64,000 nt of DNA. Origin: Clostridia bacterium. GTDB lineage: Bacteria; Bacillota; Clostridia; Christensenellales; Pumilibacteraceae. The DNA is taken from NCBI GenBank assembly GCA_017500845.1, contig JAFVXY010000004.1, forward strand, positions 1 to 64,000. The letters run 5' to 3'. The translations under genes were made by a program, and so were the position numbers. Numbering within the stretch: the first letter of the stretch is position 1; every line of letters begins with the position of its first letter. Shown here one piece after another: positions 1 through 9,615 of this stretch. The notes below the pieces were generated by a model, which saw nothing but the letters and a program-made list of their open reading frames with translations, was not told the DNA's origin and ran no database searches.

Positions 1-3000
1 CACCTGAGCCCGAGCCTGCGACAAAGCTTGGCACACCCGTTGTGACAATTTCCGCAAGCGGACTTGCAAGCTGGGGCGAGGTAGCAAACGCAAGCAGCTA
101 CGCATACAAAATCAACGGCGGTACCGAGATTGCGACTTCGGCAACGGCGGTACAGCTTTCTAGCGGTCAAAGCATACAGGTAAAGGCTGTTGGTGACGGA
201 ACCAACTACACCGACAGTGATTACAGCGTATCGCAGACCTATACGGCAAGCACACCCGAGCCGCAGCCTACAAAGCTTAGTGCGCCTACGGTAAGCATTT
301 CCGCAAGCGGACTTGCAAGCTGGGACGCGATAGCAAACGCAAGCAGCTACGCATATAAAATCAACGGCGGTACCGAGATTGCGACTTCGGCAACGGCGGT
401 ACAGCTTTCTATCGGTCAAAGCATACAGGTAAAGGCGGTCGGTGACGGAGTAAGCTACACCGACAGCGATTACAGCGCACCTCAGACCTATACGGCAAGC
501 ACACCCGAGCCGCAGCCTACAAAGCTTAGCGCGCCTACGGTAAGCATTTCCGCAAGCGGACTTGCAAGCTGGGGCACTGTAGCAGGCGCAAGCAGCTACG
601 CCTACAAAATCAACGGCGGTACCGAGATTGCGACTTCGGCAACGGCGGTACAGCTTTCTATCGGTCAAAGCATACAGGTAAAGGCTGTTGGTGACGGAAC
701 CAACTACACCGACAGTGATTACAGCGTATCGCAGACCTATACGGCAAGCACACCCGACCCCGATCCTGCTTCTGCTCCTACGTATCTTGGAATTTTAGCA
801 TCCAATACCGAGCCGTCCTCGGCAAACGGCGTGCCTACGGACGAGCTGCCCGGCTTGTCGCAGCCGTCATTACGTACGGTTATGACTGCTAGCTACCGTT
901 CGTTTGACGAAGCTCTTGACGAGTATTTTGCGGACAGCGACAATCATTTTGATTCCAATTTCCCGCCAGAGTCCGACTATGACGTTTACAGCGTGGCGGG
1001 CGAAACCGTTTATATTCAGATATGGCTTAACAACCCCAACCAATATACTATTCTTTCGCTAATGCTGAACGGAACCAAATATCAGGTTGGCGGCGGGCTT
1101 TTCTCGTTCTTTATAAACGAGGGCGCACAGCATTACAACTGCGTTTACGTGGCTGTGCCTATTCCTGCCGGCACGTACACCCAAGCAAGCTATACGGTTA
1201 CTAATATCGAGTACATAGCAAATACGTTTATCAATGCAGACGGAACGGACGAGTTTATGAACAACAACGACACCGTTACCGTTGGCTTGCCGTACAATGC
1301 AGGCTATCCCTCGGTAAGCGATTTTGAGCCTGTTTCGATTACGACCAACAGCTGCTCGTTGGCGCTTTCCGTAGCGGATGCAGGTGGCTTGGCTAATTTA
1401 AGCAGCGGCTGGCTTGGTGTTGCAGTATATGACGGATACAATATAGTTGCAAATCAAAAGCTGACTATCGGCGACAACAGCATCAGCGCAAGCGGACTTG
1501 TCGAAGACACCTATTACACCGTTTACGTCTATTTGTATGCGGACTTGCACGACGGCTACGGAGTACGTGCGCATACGGTATATCTTTACGAGCTGGCGAC
1601 GTTAAGCGCAGTAGAGGAGCTTACAGTCGAGGCGGGATATTATTCCAACTTTGCAATCGATGGATTTGTTGAAGCGGACAGCGGGCTTTCCATTGAGGCT
1701 TGGGCTTCGCTTGTTTCGCAAACCGCCACGTTTGACCGCTTGGAGGTATGGAAGGGCGAGGAGAAGGTCCACGAGGATGAGTTTTATGGCTACACAATAG
1801 TCGAAGGCCTTTTGGCGGAAACGGAATATCTTGTAAAGGTTTACTATTCGGACAACGAGTACACCGAGCATTATGCCGACTGCTACGTTACCACACTCAG
1901 CTTGGAAGTGCCCGAAATGAATCTTAACGAAAAGAATTCGTTTATAGACGCGGCGGCGCTTGTGTTTGACGCAGTGGAAAACGGATTCCTTGGCCTTGCA
2001 ATTACCAAAAACATCAAGGTAAGGCTGTACAACAACATGGAAGAGCTGCGATACGCTGACTATATTTTGCAGATTTGCGATCAGCCCGGCATTGTCGATG
2101 AGGTAAGAGAAAGATATGAAGCCGCAATCGAAAACGACGATTGGGGACTTGCTAACGTGATATATCACGAGGAGCTGTGGCCGCTTGAGTATGCGGAGCA
2201 GCTGATGAATAGCGGCGATTACAGCGACTACGGCACGGATAAGCAATCGTGGCAAGCGCTGTTTGCGGAGAATTCGGTTACGTACACCTTTGACGACGAG
2301 GATATGTTTGTCAGCAACAGCACCACGTATTTGATTGTTCGCGAATATTTTGAGATGTTTGGCACCGAGAGCTGCTATTACGAAATCACGGCAGACGTTG
2401 ACCTTAAGGACGGCAGAGGCTTTGTAAAGACCACGCTTAATGACGGAGATTTCTATCTTAACCCCATAAATCACGAGTATAACCGAATGAGCTTTGATTT
2501 TGTTCTGGACGGATATTCCGTAACGGTTACTCCCTCGGGCAGAATCAATGGTGAGGATGCGGAGATTACTACGGTGGCCTTTACAGTAGGCCTTTATAAG
2601 GACTGGAAGCTTGTCGAGGAGCTTTATACGTCCGAGCAGATAGATTGGTCGGAGGTTGACGAGGACGCTTGGATAAACGCTTACGTTAGCGCTATGAAGG
2701 GCGAGGCGATTTTGCCGAGTGAGGACAAAATCAAGGAGCATCTGGGATGGCGTTGTCTTTTCGAGATTCTTAACGGTGTTGACATCAGCGCCGAGGAGGA
2801 TTACATTGGCGGAGGCAACGGAGATATTACTGTAGATGGAAGCGTCGGAGGCAACGGAGACGTTACTGTAGGTGGAAGCGGCGGTCAGGGAGAAAAGATT
2901 ATTGCAAATCTTGCCGAGCGTGACCTGCTTCGCGAGCTTAGTGCTTATGACTATCCCGCAAGCTACGAGTACCGCATAAAGACGCAGATGATACAGGACT

Positions 3001-5183
3001 TCGAGCGCGATCCCGACTTCTTCGCCTTGATTGAGGGTTGTACAACGGACGACGAAAAATTGGAGAGCCTGATTTCGGGCGCACTCAACAGCACGGTTGT
3101 TGACGTGCTTCAAAGCGCAATTAGCGGCTTGTACCATTATATGATGTGGTTCGGCGTTGCCACCGACGAGATTTATGTAGGATTCAAGGCGGAGTTTGAG
3201 GCTTATATGCAGGAAAACAATATTACCTCTACCGTAAATTGGAACGAGTCGTATCGCAGAATAATGATGTTCGAGGACTTCTATGCGTTCTATCCGTTTG
3301 GTAAGGTTATCCCCATTACCGTAAGCGTTGACGCAGATAGCTTGGCCGCGGGCAAATATTGCTTCGGCATAAAATATCGCTACGACAGCTATGACGAGGA
3401 TTACTACGATACGCGCTACTCTAACACCTTTATGGTGACCGGTGTTTTGCCTACGCCCGAGATAACGCTTACCGAGGGCAGGTACATAGAGGCGCGTTTG
3501 GACATCGAGGGCTTCTATGAGTATCACTTTGAGATAGAGTACGAAGACGCAAGCGGCAGCAGCATCTACAAGGGTAATTTCAATGATTTCTCCGCTTGGG
3601 ACAATCCCATGCAGGTTGGCTACCGTGTAAGGGTGCGTGCGGTAATAAACAGCTGGGCAACCGACAGCATATACACGGACTCCGAGTGGTCGGATTGGTA
3701 CGTGTTTGAGGGAATCAAGCTTGATAAGCCTCAAGTCGGCGAATATTCGCTTGAGATTTGTGCCATCAGCTGGTACGCAAGTAGCGGAGACGGCATAGCT
3801 TATTACGTTTATACCATAAACGGCGGTGAGCAAAAAACTGTTTTGCCGGATACCGAATGCTCGGTAGCTCTCCAAAACGGTGACGTTTTCCGCATTAAGG
3901 CGGTTGCCGCAGAGGATGGCGACTATATCGACAGCGACTGGGCGGAATACACCTGTAATGACAACAGAACACAGCTTGCTACGCCTACAAATATTCGCGT
4001 TCAAGACAAGCTGCTTATGTGGGACGAGGTGCAGGGCGCATCGTATTATACGGTAGAATATACCAAGAGTGGCGTACCGCACGAGACGAGAGTAGATTAT
4101 CCCGAATACTATCCTCAGATAGGCGTGACCTACCGCATCAAGGCGTTAAGCGATAATATTCAAAGCTACAGGGCAAGCGCTTGGAGCGAAAGCTATACCT
4201 ATACGGTGGTTCTTGACAAGCCCGTATTCTCGGAGATAAGACGAGAAAGAGTTTATTGGGAGAGGGTTGAAAACGCACAAGGATACAACTATAAGGTTGG
4301 AGAAAACGGCGAGGTGAAAAGCACGAGAAGCTATTACGTTGCGCTCTCCGAAATTCCCCTTGGCGAAAAGCTTTACGTTCAGGCGTATGCGGACGGCTGT
4401 GAAAGCACCGAGTGGGTAATGATTTATCACAACGTAACAAAGCTTTCTGTACCCGTTGTTACCGTTTTGGGCGGTGTAGCTTCGTGGGAAGCGGTAGAAA
4501 ATGCAAGCGGTTATCTTTATAAGATAAACGGCGGCGAGGAAATTGCCACCACGGCTACAAGCGTATCGGGGCTTAAGGCAAACGATACCGTAACGGTATG
4601 CGCAACTACCGACGAGTTTGGTTACGCAAATAGCGATTGGAGCGAGGTAAAAACTCAGCTTCCTATTATGAGCGCGCCCGTGCTTGATACGAGCCTGTTC
4701 TCAAGCGAGGGTACGGTTTCCTGGAGCGCGGTTGAGGGCGCGGATGCTTACGAGTATGAAATCGACGGCTCCCCTGCAGTAATCGGAGAGACCTCAATGT
4801 CCCATATCGCTTACGGTCAAGCGCTCAGAGTGCGCGCTATATGCAGTGACGGTGAATACGAGTGGTACGGCGAGTGGTGTGAGGCGGTAGTCCGTGAGGA
4901 TACAAGAGAGCAACTTGCAACGCCTATTATCGCGTATGATCCCGAAATAGGACTTACTGTTGTGATAAATGATCCCAAGGTATCTTACTACGAGGTAATG
5001 TTCGGACAGGGCGGAATTAAAATGCGTCATTATCCTTCTTACGGTGCGTATGAAGTAGAGGTTATAACAAACTCGTTTACATTCCCCGATAACGATTACA
5101 CCGTTTACGTCAAGGCAGTACCTGTGGATACATCGAATTATAGTGACAGTGAGTGGGCAACTGTCACAATAGTTTTTGGATAA
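1..5183 (+). CDS. Giant secreted repeat protein, 3' part (5'-truncated by window)
   Basis: The frame is open from base 3, so the gene begins before the window; the visible part is about 1726 residues. It opens with three nearly identical 83-residue units (bases 21-767) of fibronectin-III-like character: SGLASW, then YAYKINGG, then IQVKAVGDG, ending in a Pro-Glu linker. A long non-repetitive middle follows. Near base 2806-2890 a Gly-rich linker carries two copies of a GGNGD-(I/V)-TV motif. Degenerate FN3-like units (SWYAS, WEAVENASGY, WSAVEGADAYEY) fill the C-terminal third. The protein ends in TIVFG with no LPXTG motif, membrane helix or other anchor, so attachment, if any, must be N-terminal and is not visible. 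An adhesin or matrix role is only inferred from the layout. A strong terminator follows. Confidence 0.85.
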   Translation, partial: PEPEPATKLGTPVVTISASGLASWGEVANASSYAYKINGGTEIATSATAVQLSSGQSIQVKAVGDGTNYTDSDYSVSQTYTASTPEPQPTKLSAPTVSISASGLASWDAIANASSYAYKINGGTEIATSATAVQLSIGQSIQVKAVGDGVSYTDSDYSAPQTYTASTPEPQPTKLSAPTVSISASGLASWGTVAGASSYAYKINGGTEIATSATAVQLSIGQSIQVKAVGDGTNYTDSDYSVSQTYTASTPDPDPASAPTYLGILASNTEPSSANGVPTDELPGLSQPSLRTVMTASYRSFDEALDEYFADSDNHFDSNFPPESDYDVYSVAGETVYIQIWLNNPNQYTILSLMLNGTKYQVGGGLFSFFINEGAQHYNCVYVAVPIPAGTYTQASYTVTNIEYIANTFINADGTDEFMNNNDTVTVGLPYNAGYPSVSDFEPVSITTNSCSLALSVADAGGLANLSSGWLGVAVYDGYNIVANQKLTIGDNSISASGLVEDTYYTVYVYLYADLHDGYGVRAHTVYLYELATLSAVEELTVEAGYYSNFAIDGFVEADSGLSIEAWASLVSQTATFDRLEVWKGEEKVHEDEFYGYTIVEGLLAETEYLVKVYYSDNEYTEHYADCYVTTLSLEVPEMNLNEKNSFIDAAALVFDAVENGFLGLAITKNIKVRLYNNMEELRYADYILQICDQPGIVDEVRERYEAAIENDDWGLANVIYHEELWPLEYAEQLMNSGDYSDYGTDKQSWQALFAENSVTYTFDDEDMFVSNSTTYLIVREYFEMFGTESCYYEITADVDLKDGRGFVKTTLNDGDFYLNPINHEYNRMSFDFVLDGYSVTVTPSGRINGEDAEITTVAFTVGLYKDWKLVEELYTSEQIDWSEVDEDAWINAYVSAMKGEAILPSEDKIKEHLGWRCLFEILNGVDISAEEDYIGGGNGDITVDGSVGGNGDVTVGGSGGQGEKIIANLAERDLLRELSAYDYPASYEYRIKTQMIQDFERDPDFFALIEGCTTDDEKLESLISGALNSTVVDVLQSAISGLYHYMMWFGVATDEIYVGFKAEFEAYMQENNITSTVNWNESYRRIMMFEDFYAFYPFGKVIPITVSVDADSLAAGKYCFGIKYRYDSYDEDYYDTRYSNTFMVTGVLPTPEITLTEGRYIEARLDIEGFYEYHFEIEYEDASGSSIYKGNFNDFSAWDNPMQVGYRVRVRAVINSWATDSIYTDSEWSDWYVFEGIKLDKPQVGEYSLEICAISWYASSGDGIAYYVYTINGGEQKTVLPDTECSVALQNGDVFRIKAVAAEDGDYIDSDWAEYTCNDNRTQLATPTNIRVQDKLLMWDEVQGASYYTVEYTKSGVPHETRVDYPEYYPQIGVTYRIKALSDNIQSYRASAWSESYTYTVVLDKPVFSEIRRERVYWERVENAQGYNYKVGENGEVKSTRSYYVALSEIPLGEKLYVQAYADGCESTEWVMIYHNVTKLSVPVVTVLGGVASWEAVENASGYLYKINGGEEIATTATSVSGLKANDTVTVCATTDEFGYANSDWSEVKTQLPIMSAPVLDTSLFSSEGTVSWSAVEGADAYEYEIDGSPAVIGETSMSHIAYGQALRVRAICSDGEYEWYGEWCEAVVREDTREQLATPIIAYDPEIGLTVVINDPKVSYYEVMFGQGGIKMRHYPSYGAYEVEVITNSFTFPDNDYTVYVKAVPVDTSNYSDSEWATVTIVFG
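21..767 (+). repeat. Three in-frame 249-bp tandem repeats
   Basis: The sequence starting ACAAAGCTT recurs at 21, 270 and 519, an exact 249-bp (83-codon) period. The copies differ at only a few positions. The first visible unit starts at the window edge, so more copies may lie upstream. Near-identity at the DNA level suggests recent duplication or gene conversion and a length that can vary between strains. Confidence 0.95.
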
Positions 5184-5215
5184 GCTGTAATATCAGCAAC
5201 AGCACACAAAAAACT

Positions 5216-5249
5216 AAGGCATCTACTCTTAGCAGTAGATGCCTTTTTT
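5216..5249 (+). terminator. Intrinsic terminator, usable from both sides
   Basis: Perfect stem AAGGCATCTAC/GTAGATGCCTT with an 8-nt loop, followed by T6. It ends the surface-protein gene and also lies at the 3' end of the convergent AraC gene. Confidence 0.93.
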
Positions 5250-5262
5250 GGTTGTATGATAA

Positions 5263-6084
5263 TTACTTGTTTTCTCTTTGCTGGTTGCGGTATTTAAGTG
5301 GTGATACACCCTCGTTCTTTTTGAACACTCTGCAAAAGTATGCCGTGTCCGTATAGCCGCACCTTTGGGCTACCTCGCCGATGGTAAGACCCGTGGTTGA
5401 TAGGTACTGCTTTGCGCGCTCCATGCGCTTATTAAGCAAATATTTGATGGGCGGAATGCCAAGGCGCACCTTAAACAGATGGGTAAGGTAGAACTTGTTA
5501 AGGTTCAAAAGCTTGCATACGTCCTCGATATTTTCGATTGTAAGGTAGTTTTTGTCAAAGTATTCCTTGGCGTCGAGGTACGCCTTGTTGTGTGAGTATA
5601 GGCGCTCGAAGTCGGGTGCGGCAAGGCGCAGGGTGGATATAAGCAAAACCCTGACAAGGTCGTCCTGAATGATTTTGCTACCCATGCCGCGCGTTTTTTC
5701 TTCCTTTACAAGAGCCTCAAAGTACGACTTGAACAGCTGCCAGTCCTCGCCCGTATTAAGCATGCAGTACGGCTCGTTGATTACCACGTCCGGCTCCAAA
5801 TCGCCGAGCACCACGCCCGAAAAGCCGAGGTGATACACCTGCACGTCGGGCGAGTCGAACACGTACTCCGAGTGAGCAACGTCCTTACTGCAAATGATTA
5901 TCGTGTTCTCCTTTATGGGGTAGAGGTAGCCTTCAAGCTCAAACCTACCGCCACCGCCGACGACAAAAATCAGCTCGGGATGGGGGTGCGAGTGCATTTC
6001 CTTATGCGCCCCGTCGTTGCGGATATACTCAAGAACGGGTCGCTGTTTTATAATATTCTTTTTGGAGTAATACTCATTCACCAT
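5263..6084 (-). CDS. AraC-family transcriptional regulator
   Basis: This 273-residue protein has an N-terminal cupin-like sensing domain (HSHPHPELIFV, about residues 31-41; then GGRFELEG) and a C-terminal pair of helix-turn-helix motifs (about 175-268). The second HTH carries the family signature IGEVAQRCGYTDTAYFCRVF. Length and layout match sugar-responsive AraC regulators. The start codon overlaps the parA stop by one base (TAATG), so the two are translationally coupled. That pairing is odd, since AraC regulators usually sit beside a transporter or glycosidase. The ligand cannot be predicted. Confidence 0.9.
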   Translation of the reverse strand: MVNEYYSKKNIIKQRPVLEYIRNDGAHKEMHSHPHPELIFVVGGGGRFELEGYLYPIKENTIIICSKDVAHSEYVFDSPDVQVYHLGFSGVVLGDLEPDVVINEPYCMLNTGEDWQLFKSYFEALVKEEKTRGMGSKIIQDDLVRVLLISTLRLAAPDFERLYSHNKAYLDAKEYFDKNYLTIENIEDVCKLLNLNKFYLTHLFKVRLGIPPIKYLLNKRMERAKQYLSTTGLTIGEVAQRCGYTDTAYFCRVFKKNEGVSPLKYRNQQRENK

Positions 6085-6914
6085 TATTGTTGCGGTTTTA
6101 CTGCCTTGCGTTTAAGGCTTGCCATGCTGGTGATTTTGGTGTAGTTGTAGTCCTTGTTGCGTTCGAGAAACTCCTCTGCAAGCGCCTTGTAGGCGATAGA
6201 GCCCGAGCAACGCGGCTCGAAATGCATAATCGGCTTGCCGTAGCTGGGCGCCTCGCCAAGCTTGATGTTGCGCGGAATGCGGTGTGAATAAACGCTCTTA
6301 CCAAAGAACTTGATAATTTCGGACGTTACGCTTGCCACAAGGTTGCTTCTGCCGTCATACATAGTAAGCAGAACGCCCTCGACCTCGAGAGTGGGATTAA
6401 GGTGCTTTTTTGCAAGGCGAATGGTGTTCATCAGCTGACTAAGACCCTCGAGAGCAAAGAACTCGCCCTGAATGGGGATAAGTATGCTGTCTGCCGCCGT
6501 AAGTGCGTTTACCGTAAGGAGCGCAAGCGAGGGCGGGCAGTCGATAAATATGTAGTCGTATTTGTTTTTTAGCGGCTGCAAAATGGAGCGCAAAACCTTT
6601 TCGCGGTTAGGAACCTTGATAAGCTCGATTTCCGCGCCTGCAAGGTCGATGTTGGACGGAATCAAATCAAGCCCCTCGACACAAGTCTTTACGGTTGCGT
6701 CCTTTGCGGAGCATTCACCCACAAGAACGTTGTAGATGGACGCGCGAAGCTCCTTTTTTTCAACGCCGATACCGCTGGTGCAGTTGCCTTGCGGGTCGAT
6801 ATCAATCATGAGGGTGCGCTTGCCCATAGCCGCAACAAAGCTGCTAAGATTGATACAGGTTGTGGTTTTTCCTACGCCACCTTTTTGGTTGGCTACAGCA
6901 ATGATTTTAGACAT
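6084..6914 (-). CDS. parA: ParA/Soj-family ATPase
   Basis: This 276-residue P-loop ATPase has the deviant Walker A motif KGGVGKTT (about residues 11-18), the DPQGN motif near 41 and FIDCPPSLALL near 123, all hallmarks of ParA/Soj/MinD proteins. These bind DNA or a membrane as ATP dimers and position chromosomes, plasmids or complexes. No parB or parS-like cluster is visible next to it; an AraC regulator follows instead. It could be the chromosomal soj or an orphan ParA. The upstream sequence has a GAGGT ribosome binding site close to ATG. Family assignment is firm, cargo unknown. Confidence 0.92.
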   Translation of the reverse strand: MSKIIAVANQKGGVGKTTTCINLSSFVAAMGKRTLMIDIDPQGNCTSGIGVEKKELRASIYNVLVGECSAKDATVKTCVEGLDLIPSNIDLAGAEIELIKVPNREKVLRSILQPLKNKYDYIFIDCPPSLALLTVNALTAADSILIPIQGEFFALEGLSQLMNTIRLAKKHLNPTLEVEGVLLTMYDGRSNLVASVTSEIIKFFGKSVYSHRIPRNIKLGEAPSYGKPIMHFEPRCSGSIAYKALAEEFLERNKDYNYTKITSMASLKRKAVKPQQ

Positions 6915-7020
6915 AGTACCTCGCAGTATTCTTTATCACAAAATAGTGTAACATACATATCAAAAAAATGCAAGGGGTATATGCAAAAAAATTAAATTTT
7001 TTTATTTCTGCCCAAAAACG

Positions 7021-7057
7021 TTGCGCCAAGGCGCTCGAGTGTGCTATTATATAGGAA
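7021..7057 (+). promoter_or_regulatory. Putative leaderless promoter of ecfA1
   Basis: TTGCGC (7021-7026), 18-bp spacer, TATTAT (7045-7050), then exactly 6 bases before ATG at 7057. The predicted +1 is the A of the start codon. The -35 box is weak. Confidence 0.5.
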
Positions 7058-7884
7058 TGAGCTTTATAAATTTTGACAACGTAAGCTTTACTTATTCCGC
7101 AGGCACTCAAAACGAGATAAGGGCGGTAAAGAACCTTTCTCTTTCGATAGAGGAGGGCGAGTTTGTTGCGCTCGTAGGTCACAACGGGAGCGGCAAAAGT
7201 ACGGTGGCAAAGCTTATGAACGGCTTGCTTATTCCGCGTACGGGCAAGGTAACGGTAAACGGACTGGACACGGCGGACAAAAAGTCACTGTTCGAAATAC
7301 GCAAAAACGTGGGAGTGGTGTTCCAAAATCCCGACAATCAGATGGTGGCTACCATTATAGAGGACGACGTGGCGTTCGGCCCCGAAAACCTTGGGCTTGA
7401 CCCCAAGGAAATTCGTAGCCGTGTGGACTCAGCACTTAAAAGCGTCGATATGTACGACTACCGCGAGGGTGCGCCGTTTAGGCTTAGCGGCGGACAAAAG
7501 CAACGCATCGCCATTGCGGGCGTGCTTGCAATCAAGCCGCGCGTGATGGTTCTGGACGAGTCTACGTCCATGCTTGATCCGCAAGGCAAAAAGGACATTA
7601 TGGACATCGTTTTGCGCCTTAACCGCGAGGAAAAGATGACCGTAATTATGATTACGCATTTTATGGACGAGGCGGCACTTGCCGACAAAATCTTTGTTAT
7701 GGAGGACGGCGAGCTTGTGCTTAGCGGCGGCAAGGAGGTTCTAAAAAGCCCTCGTCTTATTCAAAACGGACTTGGATATCCGCCTGCCGTTAGTCTTGCA
7801 AAAAGGCTTCGCGAGGGCGGAATGGATGTCGGCGAGGTTTACACCGACGACGAGCTTGTGGAGGAAATATGTCGATTGTTATAA
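7057..7884 (+). CDS. ecfA1: ECF transporter ATPase EcfA1
   Basis: Energy-coupling-factor ATPase of a vitamin/metal importer. It shows Walker A GHNGSGKST (near residue 40), Q-loop VFQNPDNQMV, signature LSGGQKQR and Walker B VMVLDESTSMLD, and ends with the helical tail of the EcfA family. The start at 7057 (MSFINFDNVSF) is chosen over an upstream in-frame codon at 7021 because the upstream 12 codons coincide with promoter sequence and do not resemble the family. The gene overlaps ecfA2 by 16 bases. It forms the A1-A2-T module with the next two genes; no S-component is adjacent, so this is a group II (shared) module. The ligand depends on S-components such as that at 41673. Confidence 0.95.
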   Translation: MSFINFDNVSFTYSAGTQNEIRAVKNLSLSIEEGEFVALVGHNGSGKSTVAKLMNGLLIPRTGKVTVNGLDTADKKSLFEIRKNVGVVFQNPDNQMVATIIEDDVAFGPENLGLDPKEIRSRVDSALKSVDMYDYREGAPFRLSGGQKQRIAIAGVLAIKPRVMVLDESTSMLDPQGKKDIMDIVLRLNREEKMTVIMITHFMDEAALADKIFVMEDGELVLSGGKEVLKSPRLIQNGLGYPPAVSLAKRLREGGMDVGEVYTDDELVEEICRLL

Positions 7885-8717
7885 AGGAGCTAACGCACGT
7901 ATATTCGCCGCGCACGCCGTTCGAGAAAACTGCGCTTGACAAGGTGAGCTTTACCATCGAGGACGGCGATTACTTTGGTATCATCGGGCATACGGGTAGC
8001 GGCAAAAGCACGCTTATCAGCCACCTTAATGGGCTTATCAAGCTCACCGGCGGCTCTATCGTGGTAAACGGCATAGACCTAAGCAAAAAATACGATTACA
8101 AAAAGCTCCGTAGCGAGGTGGGAATGGTTTTTCAGTACCCCGAGTATCAGCTTTTTGACGAAACGGTCGAGCGTGACGTAGCGTTCGGACCCAAAAATAT
8201 GGGACTTTCGGCGTCCGAAATTGCGGACAGAGTAGAGTACGCCATAAAATTGGTGGGACTTGACTACGACAAAATAAAAAACCGTTCGCCCTTTGAGCTT
8301 AGCGGCGGACAAATGCGCCGAGTTGCGCTTGCCGGCGTGCTTGCCATGCGCCCAAAAATTCTTGTTTTGGACGAGCCTACCGCAGGACTTGACCCGCGCG
8401 GCAAAAAGGAAATTCTTGATCTTACGCTTAAAATCAAGGAGCATTGCCCCACGGTGATAATGATATCGCACAATATGGACGAGATTGCGGCTTATTGCAA
8501 TCGTATAGCCGTGCTTGGCGGCGGCAAGCTTGAGGGCGTGTTTACGCCAAGGGAGCTTTTTGGCAGAAGCGATCTAATCGAGCGTATGGGGCTTAGTCTT
8601 CCTACGGCGGCGCTTATTGCCAAAAAACTGCGTGACCGTGGTGTACAAATTTCGGCAAGCGACGAGGACGAGTTGGTTAGCGCTATCCTTAATGCAAGGA
8701 GGGCAAGCCATGCGTGA
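7869..8717 (+). CDS. ecfA2: ECF transporter ATPase EcfA2
   Basis: Second ATPase of the ECF module, 282 residues. Motifs: Walker A GHTGSGKST (near 37), Q-loop VFQYPEYQLF, signature LSGGQMRRVA and Walker B ILVLDEPTAGLD. It pairs with EcfA1 as a heterodimer that drives toppling of S-components. The start overlaps the end of ecfA1, and the AAGGAGG just before its stop serves ecfT. Confidence 0.96.
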   Translation: MSIVIKELTHVYSPRTPFEKTALDKVSFTIEDGDYFGIIGHTGSGKSTLISHLNGLIKLTGGSIVVNGIDLSKKYDYKKLRSEVGMVFQYPEYQLFDETVERDVAFGPKNMGLSASEIADRVEYAIKLVGLDYDKIKNRSPFELSGGQMRRVALAGVLAMRPKILVLDEPTAGLDPRGKKEILDLTLKIKEHCPTVIMISHNMDEIAAYCNRIAVLGGGKLEGVFTPRELFGRSDLIERMGLSLPTAALIAKKLRDRGVQISASDEDELVSAILNARRASHA

Positions 8718-9615
8718 CGTATCGATGGGTCAGTATTATCCGACCAAATCCATAATCCATAGGCTGGATGCCCGAATAAAGCTTTTGCTCGTAATTGCGT
8801 ATATCGTTATGCTGTTTTTTATACCGACGGTAGACAATTACCTTGCTAAGGGCGGCAATTTGTCCGATTACGTAATCAAGGCTTCGTGCGCGTTTATCGT
8901 GGTTATGCTCTTTTTTATCGTGTCTATTCTTCTAAGCAGGGTGCCGATAGGAAAGGTTCTAAAAAGCATCAAAGCCGTATTGTTCCTCGTGATTATCACG
9001 GCGGCGATTATGCTGTTTTTTTATAGCGGAAGCGCAAGCCACGTATATTTTCAGCGAGGCATTATTTCTATTTCGCTCGAGGGCATTATAAGTGCGGCGG
9101 TAATGGCGCTTAGGCTGTTTCTGCTCGTCATCGGGCCATCGCTGCTTACGCTTACCACTACGCCCGTAGAGCTTACCGACGGGCTGGAGCGCCTATTAAA
9201 GCCGCTTACGCTTATCAAGGTGCCCGTGCACGATATTGCCATTATTATGAGCATCGCCCTTCGCCTTATTCCCACGCTTATTGAGGAGGCCGACAAGATT
9301 ACGGCGGCTCAAAAGGCACGACTTGCCGAATTTGACGATGGCAATATTTTCAAAAAGGTGAAGGCTATGCTTCCCGTTTTTGTGCCGTTGCTCGTTTCGT
9401 CCTTCCGCCGAGCTGACGAGCTTGCTTATGCAATGGATTCGAGGTGTTATAGCGGAGCAACGGGCAGAACTCGTATGAAGGTTATGAGGATGAGGCTAAG
9501 GGATTTCGTTGCCATGTTCGTTATGGCGGCGGTGTTCTTTGCGGTGCTTGTGTTTGTCTACGACTTTTTTGGTGTAACAACACTTCTCGTCAACCTCGTG
9601 GGGATTGCGCTATGA
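8710..9615 (+). CDS. ecfT: ECF transporter transmembrane scaffold EcfT
   Basis: About 301 residues with an N-terminal DARIKLLL segment, five or so membrane helices, and the two coupling motifs that contact the ATPases (ALRLIPTL and RRADELAYAMDSR). The start at 8710 is picked because AGGAGG at 8698-8703 lies just upstream and family members begin with this MRDVSMGQYYPT-like segment; an upstream in-frame codon lies inside ecfA2. It overlaps ecfA2 by 8 bases and truA by 4 (ATGA). Confidence 0.95.
   Translation: MRDVSMGQYYPTKSIIHRLDARIKLLLVIAYIVMLFFIPTVDNYLAKGGNLSDYVIKASCAFIVVMLFFIVSILLSRVPIGKVLKSIKAVLFLVIITAAIMLFFYSGSASHVYFQRGIISISLEGIISAAVMALRLFLLVIGPSLLTLTTTPVELTDGLERLLKPLTLIKVPVHDIAIIMSIALRLIPTLIEEADKITAAQKARLAEFDDGNIFKKVKAMLPVFVPLLVSSFRRADELAYAMDSRCYSGATGRTRMKVMRMRLRDFVAMFVMAAVFFAVLVFVYDFFGVTTLLVNLVGIAL

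Noticed and set aside
1602..4082. 826-codon open frame on the minus strand
   Set aside because: It mirrors the strongly coding plus-strand surface-protein gene. Its protein is Val/Ile/Arg/His-rich without domains, as expected from the antisense of this codon usage.
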